A stretch of DNA of 64,000 nucleotides from Bolinopsis microptera. Its lineage: Eukaryota > Ctenophora > Tentaculata > Lobata > Bolinopsidae. The notes below the pieces were generated by a model. It did no database searches, was not told the origin of the DNA, and was given only the letters and a program-made list of their open reading frames with translations. The stretch is from NCBI RefSeq assembly GCF_026151205.1, contig NC_087080.1:10773837-10837836 (forward strand), given 5' to 3'. Numbering within the stretch: position 1 is the first letter of the stretch; each line of letters opens with the position of its first letter. The position numbers and the translations under genes were made by a program. Positions 22,082-34,070 of the stretch are shown here, in pieces.

Positions 22082-25000
22082 ATGACACAGTCGAGAAGTG
22101 CATGTTTCAGGAGCGAGTTACCCTCAACTGAATCCGTTACCAGACTTTGTAACGTTCTAAAGTTGACAAGGGGAGGTAATAAAGTTGCGCTGTTGAACTG
22201 CGAGGATGGAATCGTGTCTATGACTGCTGATTCCAAATCTATCATCGCTCATTTTCAGGTAAGAGATGTTGTGGCAAGTCTCCTTTTAGGGGGGTTTATT
22301 ATTTCATAAAACTACATATTAATACAGTAAATATCAGCTATATGGTAATTTCGACTTCAATTTCGACTTCAATTTCGACTTCAATTTCTCTCCTTTGCTG
22401 AAGTTACATCTTGAATATTTCATATCTGGATTAAGGATTGCATAGGATATGACGTGTGAAGCAGTATAGGCCTGATTGGCGTGATTTTATCCCGATAGGA
22501 TCAATAATATGACTTGAGTGGAAGGTTGTGATATGTTTCCGTTTGTCTATCCAAGGTCTGTCTACTCCAACAACAGCATGAAGTTTAAAACATCGCATAT
22601 AATCAGCGCTACAGTAAATGTACCCACATGAGCCCAATTAACTGCAGTAGCTCTAACCTGCTGTTTTAGAGCATGTCTGCCAGGAAATCTCCTCACTAGG
22701 ACTAGTGTGCAGGGTAGTCCCTCTTCTTAATGTGTACTTGCCCGAGTATAAGGGTTCGTACGTTATACCCCCACAGTCTGAGAATAGTTATTTTACAACA
22801 AAATTTTGGGTTTAAAATAAAAATGAGATATTTATTGGGTTTATTATTTGCTCCTGTTATTAAGAATAATCATGTACTAATTAGCAGGATTAGCGTACAA
22901 AACGCTGATCCTACCATGGCTTATATATCAATATAACAAATGATAAAACCGTACCATTTCTTTTGAGACACTCTGCTTGAGCCTCAGTAAGTGTAACATA
23001 TCTGTAGGTCCCTGAGCTGTATCCTCCCAGATACTTCACCTTGTGTTCACACCATGTTGTGAGGGTTACTGAGTCTCCTTTTATTGTTCTTATCTCTGGG
23101 AGGTTGTGGTTACAGAGACTGTAACCCTCACACCATGCTGTGAGGGTTACTGTGTCTCCTTTTATTGTTCTTATCTCTGGGAGGTTGTGGTTACAGAGAC
23201 TGTAACCCTCACACCATGCTGTGAGGGTGACTGAGTCTCCTTTTATTGTTCTTATCTCTGGGAGGTTGTGGTTACAGAGACAGTAACTCTCACACCATGT
23301 TGTTTATTAAAAAAAAAAACCATGTTGTGAGGGTTACTGTGTCTCCTTTCATTGTTCTTATCTCTGGGAGGTTGTGGTTACAGAGACTGTAACTCTCACA
23401 CCATGCTGTGAGGGTTACTGTGTCTCCTTTTATTGCTCTTATCTCTGGGAGGTTGTGGTTACAGAGACATGCTGTGAGAGTTACTGTGTCTCCTTTTATT
23501 GTTCTTATCTCTGGGAGGCTGTGGTTACAGAGACTGTACAATTTAAAATATTAGGTAATGTTCATGATAAGCGACTGTTGCATGAGTGTTTCTTTATCAT
23601 GTTGACATGTTTATGACATGCGACAAAGCTAATAGCTAAGCTTGTCCAGTATCCACGCTTGTTAACAAAAAAGCTTTTTTTTTCTTTTTTTTCTATGAAA
23701 TTAGTATTTATAAGGTTAACAAATGATTACCTGAGAGGAAGAATAATAAGATAATTATTATCCATGACACTCCACAAACTGTCATTTACTAGTCCTACAA
23801 TAATGAGAGCTTTATCGACACTATAAAGTTTATCAACAAGAAAGCATACAACCTTCTAAAAACGTAATTTTAAACTAATTACAACACTACAAATCTATTA
23901 CATTTATTGAGAATTATGTAATGTAACGCGATGGAAGTATTTTAAGCGGGCATATCCTGTCCAAACCCAGGATATATGACATAAAGAATTTGGTTTAACT
24001 TGTTTGTATCAAAAGCATCAATAGTTTATAGGATAACCGTCAAAAACATCCTCAGCAATACATAGCAAAAACAGGTGCTTCGTGTAGCTTAGCTAATAGC
24101 TAATGAAGCAACCTCAAAGAACAATGTACAACTACAATATGTTTGTAAGAAAAGAGGCTAGACATAGAAGATATAGAATAAAACTCAGGCTGAAATTGTT
24201 GGGTCATCGGCCCGTTTACAAACATGTTATCATTGTTAATGCTCCTTTATAATGCTCCTTCCTTCAGGAGTTGGGTAGAACATTTCATTAAACATAAGAC
24301 ACAGGCTACGATCAATATGGGAAGTGTTAGTAATTTAGAAGGCCGAGGATTGGAGCCTCAAAACTGAATAATTCAACACATTTGCGCCTTTGTAGTTGAA
24401 TCATGAGGCTTTGATCCTGTATATATGATAACTTATCTTGAATACATCGCAATACCATTGTCATTTGTCAACATCATACTATATATATATTTATATAAAG
24501 TGAGACGATATATATTATACACGGTATATGGATAGATGGATGGATCCGTACCATTTTACTGACGCCACGGCAGCAACTTTAACGCGACTTTCCGCAAAAA
24601 CCGTAAAAGATATACAACTGATATACAACTGAAAAGATATACAACTGAAACTTTTTTGACTGGGTCAAATGCTTTAATGGCCTCCAGATCAGCATGAAAA
24701 ATAAAAATTGGCCAAGAAATAGGAGTTTTAGAGCCTAAAATTTGGATCCCCAAGTGGTGTCAAAAACGCGAATTAAATAGGTAATAATTATTTTAGTCTC
24801 TTGAGTCTTGACACCATTTTAGGGTTATAACCCGTATAAATACGGGTTCCTGCTAGTACACGACTAATCATAGAGGTAATGGTATTATAAGTTACATAAT
24901 GTGTGGCCAGCAGACAATTAACTAAACTAGAAAAACTTGATACGGCAAAACCGACATAACTTCTGAATCATTACTGCCTTAATAATATTTGCCACCTCCA

Positions 25001-28000
25001 TTATTATATAGTTCCTCATATATAAGCTAATGCACTTGCTAGATTTCTAGAATTCTAATAACCTTCCATTTATAATTCACAGCATGTGGATAAGATAATT
25101 TAGCATACTTTAATAGTAAAACGGGATACGGGCACCTGGTGTAGCGGCTTAATCCGAGTCATTGGCCCAATTAATGTTCTGACGAATATAGTAATCACAT
25201 AATTATATAATATGGTAAGATAGAAACCCTGTTTTAGTACTGTAATTAATGTTGAACTTGATAAAGTCGGTGATTAAAAGAGACAAATAGCACGTTCTAA
25301 GGTTCTAAGGTAAGACATGATTTAAAAGGAATTGAAATGCAAATGATTCCTATAAATAAAATATTGAATAGATAATGAACTGCCAACGCCGAATAGAATG
25401 CATAGACTCGTTTCACTTATGTATGGCTGCCAGTTGCCACTGAGTTATACAATTTGATTTAGACTCTACTTAAAACTACTTTCAAAGTAAATTATTGTAC
25501 AAAGTAGTACTTTGTACAATAATTTACATCGTTAGATTGTCATAAGTCATGATTAGTAAGAGCTTGTGGTCTACTATTGAGATCTAGTAGGATGAGAGTT
25601 TAACACGTGGGTATGTCACGTGGGTTTGAGTATGTCTCTAGTCTCTATGTTGCATCGTGCTCAAACTCCAGTCATGCTGCGCATACTAAATACTTACAAG
25701 TACTTTTGGAGTATAATTTTAAAGCTTTTTAGCAGTTTTCCTAAGATTTTCGAGATAATTCTGAACCATCATTTAACATGAGTTTTTAGTCGCAACGGGT
25801 TTAAACATTTCAAACAAAGGTAAAGTGAAGCCCATAATTCAGTGAAGAACCATGGTACAACCGTAAGTCAAACAAAATAAAACTTTAATAAACCCCAAAT
25901 GATTACAACATAACCCAATGAGCCATTTGAACGTCAATAAGTTTTATCATTTGCTTGACCCTGTACCGTGTACCAGGATGATATTGTCCGACCAGTGAAC
26001 AGTAACCATAATATATAGTCGACTAATCACTCAACGTATGTTCGAATAATTACTGATTATATTGTTAAGCGCTGACACTAACCTGGCTTGCATTGTTTTG
26101 TGATAATGATGAACAGAAAACAGAGTTGTGTCGTCAAACATTGAGTTACACTTCCTTACATAAGATAACAATGCAAAGGTGGTAAATAATTATCACATTT
26201 CTAACTTAAACAGTTGTTTAGAAGCTGCTATCTGTCGTACAAGAAAGTTTATTTCGGAAATAAACCTGTTATGGCTGGCCTGACCGGGAGAAACACTTTT
26301 AGACCCCGTGTATAGTGATAGAACAAAACAATATTTTGGTTGAGTAGACAACATATTTCCTCAGTGAGGTCGCGAAGTTAGTAAACACATATACAATAAA
26401 TGAAACCGTGTGCCTGTAATCACTTTATTTAAATTAAAATAAAGAATAAGTCGTACAATAACACCGTTAATTGAGCTTTAAGGAAATATTGCTAATTCTA
26501 CAGTTTAAGACAAGTTGAAGTTAGGACTGTAATAGAGACTACGAAAATAGTGAAAGTTAATCATAATGTAGATTACAAGTTGTATGTGCTACGTCATGCA
26601 TGTCAAATGGTTCAGTGAGATTGTGAGGTTACTAACGTTACAAACATATGTTATAGTCGACTGTTAGTCATGAGCAAGATTTTGTAACCTGATATTGCGA
26701 TTATCATATTGCAATTCCCGTCCTATTCCTTAACCTTAACAGAAGGGAACTTAACAACACATTGATTCCATGATGTCATAATAATATTTTAAGTTTCTTT
26801 CTGTTAAGGTTAAGGAATAGGATGGCTTCAAAATAGAGCCAGTATCCTGCATAGGAACCAACCGGTCTAGGAGTTCGGCTGCCGGACTGGAAACGGCCGG
26901 ATATCAGTTTATTTTCCGGTTTGCCGGATTTTTCCGGACCGGAACCGGGTAATAAGAAGAGGAAATTTGAGGCTGCCGGAAATCAAAACGCACATTTCAA
27001 TAATTTGCGTAGCACACATGTAAGCATTGTTCTAGAAGTGAAGCCCAAAATCCAGCTCTCACAAGTCCTAAGTTCTTGGTGTCAATATTCCCGAGAGTAA
27101 TGTCCATTGTCCGTAGTTGTTTAATGGCATAATTGAGGAGCTGGCAACGGGTTTGTTTGCCACAATATTGCAGGACATGGAATCCTCCGCTTGTAATGCT
27201 CATGAATAAATCATTGTTATGTAATTGGTGGGGGTACCTGCTTTGACTCCTTTCTTTGTGTTACACAAAATATTATATAAACGGGTCTTTAACATTCGCT
27301 GACATATTACAAGCTACCATGAATTCACTGTTCACTGAGAGCTCTGACTGGATGCCCCTTAATAAGAATTAGACAAAAACATGCATTTCAGGAACATTTT
27401 AAAAAGAAATTTCCGCCCAAATTCTTGGAAACCGGACCGAAACTGGAACCGGATGTTAAAGCCGGATATCCGGCCTGGAACCGGATTCAGCCGGATATGC
27501 GGTCGGTTCCGAATCCTGCTACACACATACCATGTTTTAGATGCTTACTCCATGTCATACCAGACTTTTTAACTATTTAACACCTGCAGTACTATACAGT
27601 TGTTTCTCAGCTTGGTTTTGGGCCCCACTCATAATAATCTGTCTCGAAGTGATCTACATCCAGAATGCAAGAAAACGTCGAAAAAAGTGGTAAAATCGTG
27701 CAAAAGTAACGACCAGTTTGCCTATTTTGACAGGGCTGAACTACGTGCCTATTCACCGGTGCTATCCCGCTACTGATCAGTACTGCAGCTTTTGCCTGCT
27801 GACTTTCGTCCCTGGGCCAGTACGCTGCTAACTATCAACCTGGACCCCTCAAGCTACCGAGTGGAGCCCATATTGGCACCGATCTTAGCGTGGACACCAG
27901 CTCAACATAGCACAGCGCAGCCCAGAACTCCCTATCTCAAGACATTCTAGCCGTTAGCGCCTCCAAGTAGCTGGATTACAGACTCACGCCACGGAGCCCG

Positions 28001-31000
28001 GCTATTGAGAAGGATATACGGGCTATATATTGTGCTGAGTTTACAGTAATTATTCCTTATTGGGAGAGAGAGAGAGAGAGCTGTGCTCACTGCTCAGCAG
28101 CAGCAACTCTCTAATTACAACTTCCTTATTATGTGGTGATTTGTTGATTTTACATAATTAACAAATATTCGCCTGCATGCAAGCACTTAATTGAGTCACA
28201 AAGAGCTCGAAATTTTATAAATTCTGCCCATGTAACCTTGGGCCCATGTAACCCATTTCATATACCGATTTTCTTTCAAATTAAGAAATTTCACTCTAAT
28301 TTTAATTTATGCACAGTTGAATAATTTAATTGATGAAACCAATTAATCGAATTGCATAACACAAATAAATATTTTCAGGAGGACGATATCTTGATGACGT
28401 TCTACCGCAACATGATAACTTCCAGCCCAGTTCCCGACTTGAAAGCAACTCTAGCTCAACTATCCATATCATTGCTTCTCAAGCTACTGCCTTTATTATC
28501 AGAAAACAGCTTAACTCGGTCAGGTGCTATCAATAAATTATCACGATGCCTTCAGATTATTGAGGAAACTGTTGAGGAGTCAAGTTTTAAACTTTCCATT
28601 AAAAACACGGTTCATTTGAGGAGTGTTATCGGTGCTGTTATCAGCCCCAAATTATCAAAAGTTTTGAGTTATCCCAAACAACGTTTCCTGATATCTCTAG
28701 TACTTGAAGCGTATATCAGTTGTATTTCTGCAAATAACTATCCTAATATTAGATTGATAACCTCTGGACATTGTGGCGATATAACAGATTCACGCTTTTA
28801 TCACGGTATCGTTTTCCCTTTACAAAGAACCAGCGATTATAAAGATTTTCCGGGAAAAGAAAACTTGTCAGTTGTGGTGTTCAGTTGCTGTATTCCCCAA
28901 GAACTCGAGTCTTACGAAGGTGAAACCTTTACCTTTTGTTAATATGAACACAGATTTGGAGAATGTTCTCGTAGAAGAATCAATCAAATTAATCGAAGAT
29001 TTTCTGCAAAGTAGGACGGTTAATGTTGTTTGTTGCCAGAAAGTTGTACATCATCGAGTGAAAACTTATCTTGAATCAAAAGGCATCATGGTATTGGAGC
29101 GACTTTCTGTTATGTATGCAGAAGATCTGGCCACTTTGTGTAGAACTAGCTTATCTCCGAGTATTAGTCACTGGAATATTGGGTTTGTTCAATGTGTGCA
29201 GCGACTGGAGGTTGGGGGTAAGAAGTTCCTGCATTTTCAACCTACTGATACGACTCATTTTGGTGTTATTATTCTACATTCACTGGTGGGTAAGTGATAT
29301 GCTATTATCATAGAATTCTATTATCATAAAATTCTATTTTATGTTTGTTGATTACGAATTTTTGGCGGTTTAATGACGGCGCGCGCGTACGCCTTGTCAG
29401 AAACTTGAATACAAATGCTATTGTTCGCACTTTGTGTTGCTAAGGTAACACGTGGAAATTTATAGCGCGTTCGAGTATTCGATTGATTTGATACATCGCC
29501 ACATCTTTTTTGCTTTTTTGGGCCTCTAGAGTCTAGACTCTAAATCTAGAGACTCTAAAATCTCTAGAGTCTAAAATCCTGACTCGAGAAGAAGGTATCT
29601 TCACTCTTTATACTAGAATAAAAACGTGTAGTAGATACTAAAAATGGCCCCAAAAACCAAATGACGACCATGTGAAAAGTTAGCGTTTGCACTCTTTATC
29701 TGCAATACCCAACATTTCTGACTAAAGTACGACTTTTCATTCCAAATAACCCTTATATACAATAACCATAATATCATTTTCCTTTGATTGATATTTACCA
29801 TTTGAGAAATAGTCAGTCAAAGCACAAAAGAACAACATCGAAACGAGATACGGGATACAAGGATCTGGGTATCCAGATTCCAGCTGGTGGTATAAGTCAT
29901 TGCTACTTATCTACAAATTTCTCAAGAAAAGAGGATGATTTAGCGATGATTTGCTCCATTTTCTGGCGACTGGCAGTTATAAAGGCTATATAACCAGTAA
30001 CCACACCTGCTCTAAATTTACTACGTTAACCGTTAACTGAATTTAAAGCATGTTTGACAAATCGTAAAATTGAAGACAAAAATCACGATTTCAGATAGTA
30101 TGGTGATTACGGCTACATAACGGGAGCGAAATAACCATTTATTCCATAATCACTGATCAGTTACTGCAACCAGTGACCGCTACTAGGGCCACTGCGGCTT
30201 AAACAAACACCTCCACACCATCCGCAAATCAAGCACCAGTGCTTGTCCCATGTGCGGAGACGGAGAGGAGACTGTCTCACACTTTCTTGGACAGTGCCCA
30301 GCTATTGCCCAACTAAGAGGTCAATACTTTCGGGACTACTACCTCTCGGTCAACGACATATTCGACAACCACCACATTACCACAATCGTCAACTTCACAA
30401 ACCGCACCAAACGCTTAATAGTACCAGAAGAACTGGATCAGACTGGCGTAACTTAGCGCATTAACACATTACATATGCAGCCTAACTGATTTATAATCTC
30501 ATCTGGTACCAAAGCGCGGTATTCCCATTCAGATCATTACCACCACCGTCCTCCACAATTCACACTGTTGTCCCCGACAAACCCCCCCTCATCCCAGAGG
30601 TAGGCAAAGCATCTTAATGCTATCCTCTAGTGGGCTTTCTATGCCCAGCCTCTCTTTAAAAAAAAAAGAAAAAAAGTGACCGCTACATCTAAACTGTCAC
30701 AGGATACACAAAACCACCTTTCCATTTCAGGCTTAATTCTGCATTTAAATCTTCTCTACAAGAACTAACAGATCCGTTCTTTCCAGACGAAATGTATCTC
30801 GGAAGAGATGGAACTGTGTATAAATCAGAGTCTACTATCATGTAACAACGCACTATCAGCACAAAGTTTGGTACATGGTTCCTCTTGTTTGTATTCTACA
30901 CTTTTATCTAGACTTTCGCTGGTGAGTAGGTAATTTATTACTAATTTATAATAGCTGTTAACTTCTTAAACATATTAATTACTCAAACAAATTAAAAATG

Positions 31001-32259
31001 TTCGTGTCCTCTCAAATATTTGGATAGTTTTTTAGGGGTTTCGTGCGTTCTTAAATTAGCATTTTTAATGAAGCTATGATTTTTACTTTATCTCACTTAT
31101 TGAATTACTCTCATTTGTTTACGTATGGTGTCATCGTTATTTTTACATGTGAGTGACAAAATTCATTTTATCTTCACTATAATTGTCTGGGACATCTCTG
31201 TAGACCGAAATACAAAATTAAATTTTCCCTGATTAAGGTACAAAATGTGCAAGGAGAACAATTGCTGTCAGTGTTGATTGGTAATATGATTAACTATTTC
31301 AGGAGTCCCATGATTCAGTCATCAGAGCTGTTTCTGCTACTTTATCAGAGTTCTGTCCAAAGGAAAGTACTCTAGTCTGTGGTAATGGACATGTCTGGGA
31401 GCTTGAGCAGACTCCTTCAGAGGATAACTTCATTTCAGACCGGTTAGTAGATAAATTAATATCACAATCTTGACAGAAAGAAACGATAATAGATAGAAAC
31501 TAATCGTTGAGTTATTTTACTGAAGACAAATTACTGATCTCCATTCACCCGTAAAATAGAAAAAAATTCTAACCTGGTCGAAGAAAAATTGTTACTCAGG
31601 GCAATTATTTTCAAAATAGATTTTTGTACGTAAGCTACATACTGTACACAGACTTCAAATTGTGGGTTTCGGCTGTTTTTGAACGTTCGGTTCGCCAAAC
31701 ATTTTACCAAAACATAGCTGAACTTTTCATAAATTCCAAGAAATGATAACAGCGGTAAAATTCTTTTCTCGGCAAAAATCATCGTTGTTACACTACAGAA
31801 TAAATTTCTGCTCACGAAAAATTTTAAATTGTAAGATCACAACATGGAGGGTAATTCGTTCAATTGTTCTAGAACTCCCATATGCGCGTTAATTCTCGCA
31901 TAAGCATAGAATTAGAGCTTAAATTTTCTAAACGGGCTTCAAATATATTTTAAAAGTTCGGTTCAAAAGAAAATCGTGGTTCGGCCGTTTCCTAATTATA
32001 AGCAATATATATTCCCAGGTGTTTGTGCAGAAGTTACCGAGCTGTCGGTGATCTTGACACAGAAAACTTCACTCCTCTATCTGATTACACAACCTCTGTC
32101 ACATACAAACAAACAGACAAACCAACACCCCTTAATCTGGAGTATGAGCAGGGAAATGATAAGGTTTTACACCCTACCAATGTGGTACTGGAAGTGTTCA
32201 GAAAGGCATTCCAGATATTGGAAGTTTTGTGTCAATCAGAGCTACCTGTTTTAGTTTAA
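22082..32259 (+). CDS. MKKS: MKKS/BBS6, chaperonin-like ciliary protein, 5 exons, with a frame break in exon 2
   Basis: Exons: 22082-22258, 28379-29285, 30787-30921, 31303-31442, 32019-32259; all junctions are GT/AG and phases agree, giving about 533 residues (human 570). MKKS/BBS6 is a group II chaperonin relative that helps assemble the BBSome with BBS10 and BBS12. Similarity to MKKS runs along the whole chain: SELPSTESVTRL in exon 1, VNVVCCQKVVHHRVKTYL and GGKKFLHFQP in exon 2, EEMELCINQS and VHGSS in exon 3, LVCGNGHVWEL in exon 4, VFRKAFQILEVL at the end. In exon 2 the frame shifts by one base at a T run (28934-28937): the first frame stops at 28940-28942 and the family continues in the next frame. 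The ATG is preceded by tgtag 2 nt upstream. Intron 1 is 6.1 kb and full of repeats. Confidence 0.88.
22950..23541 (-). other. Antisense open stretch with 27-residue repeats in MKKS intron 1
   Basis: The minus strand is open from about 23293 to 22950 and, before an insertion at 23294-23318, from 23541. It reads as repeats of 81 bp or 27 residues (key segments CNHNLPEIRTIKGD and TVTLTAWCE), followed by a non-repeated tail KYLGGYSSGTYRYVTLTEAQ then AECLKRNG and a donor-like GTACGG at about 22952. The upstream edge has an acceptor-like tgtacag at about 23535. The tail looks like a real extracellular domain with Cys and a TEAQAECL helix, reminiscent of lectin or scavenger modules, but I do not recognise it. 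It may be one exon of a nested gene or a captured gene fragment. No ATG is in frame. Confidence 0.4.
23051..23540. repeat. 81-bp tandem repeat, about six units
   Basis: accatg-tgtgagggttac starts units at 23051, 23132, 23213 and 23294 (81-bp steps), then 23319 and 23400, plus one shortened unit at about 23468. Each unit carries inverted copies of tgtgagggttac. Between 23294 and 23319 the sequence accatgttgt is duplicated around ttattaaaaaaaaaaa. Confidence 0.9.
25486..25526. repeat. 41-bp near-perfect palindrome
   Basis: Left arm GTAAATTATTGTACAAAGTA, one spacer base, then its exact complement. It lies in MKKS intron 1; no flanking duplication was seen. Confidence 0.85.
26722..26821. repeat. 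Foldback element with 23-bp perfect arms
   Basis: CCTATTCCTTAACCTTAACA plus 3 more bases is repeated inverted at 26799-26821. About 54 bp separate the arms. Probably a small MITE; target duplication not identified. Confidence 0.75.
26838..27525. mobile_element. CCGGA-rich non-autonomous DNA element
   Basis: Both ends are packed with CCGGA/TCCGG and ggaaccgg motifs in opposite orientation (26855-26950 and 27425-27515). The right end reads outward as caggattcggaaccgac, a hAT-like end; the left end is a degraded counterpart. The interior has no recognisable transposase. Boundaries are approximate. Confidence 0.5.
27640..28010. other. GC-richer island in MKKS intron 1, probable mobile-element remnant
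   Basis: Composition is clearly different from the neighbouring AT-rich intron. The plus strand gives open runs broken by stops (for example DQFAYFDRAELRAYSPV and DFRPWASTLLTINLDP). These are not recognised; a decayed element ORF is the best guess. A (GA)n run follows at 28064-28080. Confidence 0.35.
30184..30675 (+). mobile_element. 5'-truncated LINE with poly(A) and 11-bp target duplication in MKKS intron 2
   Basis: gtgaccgctac occurs at 30173-30183 and 30676-30686 around the insert, which ends in an A-rich tail (about 30657-30675). It encodes the C-terminus of a Jockey/I-type ORF2: the typical GHCGLNKHL, then the CCHC motif CPMCGDGEETVSHFLGQCP, stopping at 30454-30456. The rest is 3' UTR. 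The sense orientation matches MKKS. The near-intact duplication suggests a fairly recent insertion. Confidence 0.9.
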
Positions 32260-32632
32260 TGAACAGAGAGAGAGAGTTTAATGCGATTTTGTTAACTTTA
32301 GTGTTTAGTATTTATTGATTTAATGTGACTTATTTTAAAGATCTATGTTAAAAGTTTGGATATGTACATTGTACAACGATTGTTGACTTTTTTGAAGATT
32401 GCCAAGAATTTTGTAAGTATCAATATCGACAGATCTTTGGCCAATTAAAACAATTCCAAATATAGATATTAATATGTTGGGAATCTTTCCAATTGAACAA
32501 AGATCTGTCCATGAGAAAAGTTAAACTTTTGCGCTATGCTCAATACCTCGGTAGACTATTTGGAATTGTGTCATTACTCTGCAGAAAATAATACAATCGA
32601 AAAAAAGTAACAGGATTAAAAAAGTAATTCTG

Positions 32633-32638
32633 AATAAA
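32633..32638 (+). terminator. Candidate polyadenylation signal of MKKS
   Basis: AATAAA lies 374 nt after the MKKS stop and only 53 nt before the next start codon (32691). Another signal could be used; none closer to the stop was noticed. Confidence 0.4.
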
Positions 32639-32690
32639 TCTCAGCAATTATTTTACCAAATATCAATATATTACACCTGATTAGGGTAGC

Positions 32691-33638
32691 ATGGAGTTGT
32701 TTCCTATTTTGGAGCGAAGGAATAAGCTGAATGATAATCTTTGGTATGTCCTCTCCCCGACCAATAACATGCAGGTAGGAGTCTCAAGTAACGAAGTCAA
32801 TTCTGGTGAGTAGGTGAGGCTTGTTGTTTTGGTCGGTAGTCAAAGCTGATTGGTTGATATTTATCACGTATCAAAAATGCCTCACCTCCCCACCAGAATC
32901 CACATCTATTGTTTTGTCCCCTAAAAAAGTATTTAAATTTAGATGAACAAGATTTACGCCAGTATTTTCTGAAGTGTCCCCTGAATCGTATGAATTTTTT
33001 GCTATAAATTTATTAAATTATTAAATAGACATGATATTCAAACTTTACCGTGACTTTGATCGTGACCAATATCAGCTCATCGTCCAAATAGCCTGGTGTT
33101 TGTGTGTGACTAAGTTTTAATTTGAATTTGCAGAAAAAACTACAAATTGCACTAGCTGAGTCTCTTTTTATAGAGATTTTAACTGTAGACAAAGTTTGTT
33201 TCCTAGACCGTTGAGCAATGACCTGCAATACTGTCTCAAACTCCGAAATATGATTTAAAGACTAAAGAGCCGTAGAAAAATTTTACCGTGGAAAAAACTA
33301 AAAGTTTAACTGTTACTTTCCACATAAAATATACTTGTTTATTTTATGTGGAAAGTAATAATTTGTAAATTATAGTGATTTCTTGAACATGACCACAGCC
33401 CCATACTAAGAAGAAGAAGAAGAAGATTCAAAGAGCCATTTAAAGACTTCAAATAAAAAACAAATTTGATGTTATTTGTATATTAATGATATGATGTTAT
33501 TTGTATATTAACAATATGCTTCTAAACAGGTACAAGGAGGAGTGGGCAGTAAGTTGTGTTCACGTGACACTGATATCTACATTACCTGCGGAGCTCAGCC
33601 TGACCGGTCCTTTGGATCCGTCTACCATCTCTCTCTAG
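32691..33638 (+). CDS. RABEPK: RABEPK-like kelch protein, first two exons only
   Basis: Exon 1 is 32691-32774 (28 codons, ending caggtagga) and exon 2 is 33530-33638 (donor g/gtaggt). The joined product begins MELFPILERRNKL and DNLWYVLSP, and exon 2 has CSRDTDIYITCGAQPDRSFG then SVYHLSL. This matches the start of RABEPK (Rab9 effector with kelch motifs), whose first kelch blade has the pattern VFIVGGANPNRSFSDV. RABEPK acts in endosome-to-Golgi transport and has six kelch repeats; only the first is present here. I found no further kelch exon before 36 kb or elsewhere. Either the gene continues beyond the window across the secreted-protein cluster, or this is a truncated copy. An AG 6 nt before the ATG could be an acceptor. 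Confidence 0.6.
32798..32903. mobile_element. Foldback MITE, copy 1
   Basis: ttctggtgagtaggtgaggc at the left and gcctcacctccccaccagaa at the right form inverted ends around a spacer of about 65 bp. The same family occurs at 44811-44961. It sits in intron 1 of the RABEPK-like gene. Confidence 0.7.
33313..33358. repeat. Perfect hairpin, 19-bp arms
   Basis: TTACTTTCCACATAAAATA at 33313-33331 and its exact complement at 33340-33358, with an 8-bp loop. An AGA trinucleotide run lies just downstream (33409-33425). Confidence 0.85.
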
Positions 33639-33740
33639 GTAGGTCATGTGATATATTTTGAGGGATGGGGGTATTCAAGCTCAACATAACTGGTTTAGTA
33701 CCTTTGGGGAAGTGTTGTTTTGTTACTATATTTAGTCTAT

Positions 33741-34070
33741 GCCGGCCAAGTAGCGCAGTTGGCCAGTTTAAGCCACTGTGCTGCTATCCTAGAGGTTGCA
33801 AGTTCGATCCCCATCAGGGGCAGTTCTCAACATATAACCAAAAAGGAACGACCGATCACAAAACCATGGTGTTGCTTAGCACAAATGGTACAGGGCCTAG
33901 GCCTTGGAAACTACTTGAATTAATTGTTGGTAGCTTCGATGGGCTCCCCGTGCAGAAATGCATGAATATCTTCATCCTCGGTTACACTTGTGTGAGCTTG
34001 GAGAAGAAACGCCTTGGCGGGCGTTGCCAGGTAACTGGCTATCCCGTGAATGGAAGCTTAGTAGTAGTAG
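33741..34070 (+). mobile_element. tRNA-derived SINE
   Basis: The head has a Pol III box A (TAGCGCAGTTGG, 33751-33762) and box B (AGTTCGATCCC, 33801-33811), 38 bp apart, in a tRNA-like frame. A unique body of about 200 bp follows, ending in (TAG)4 at 34059-34070. Flanks ttagtctat and agtctttat may be a diverged target duplication. The element is not a functional tRNA: the acceptor stem does not close. The 184-codon ORF across it is accidental. Confidence 0.8.

Noticed and set aside
28352-28378. ATG at 28352 as an independent gene start
   Set aside because: It is intron sequence before the AG at 28377-28378; exon 1 of MKKS joins in phase.
29784-29993. 69-codon ORF in MKKS intron 2
   Set aside because: No similarity, not flanked by matching splice phases, not needed for the MKKS chain.
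33751-33811. A functional tRNA gene
   Set aside because: Boxes A and B are present but stems do not pair and a long SINE body follows.
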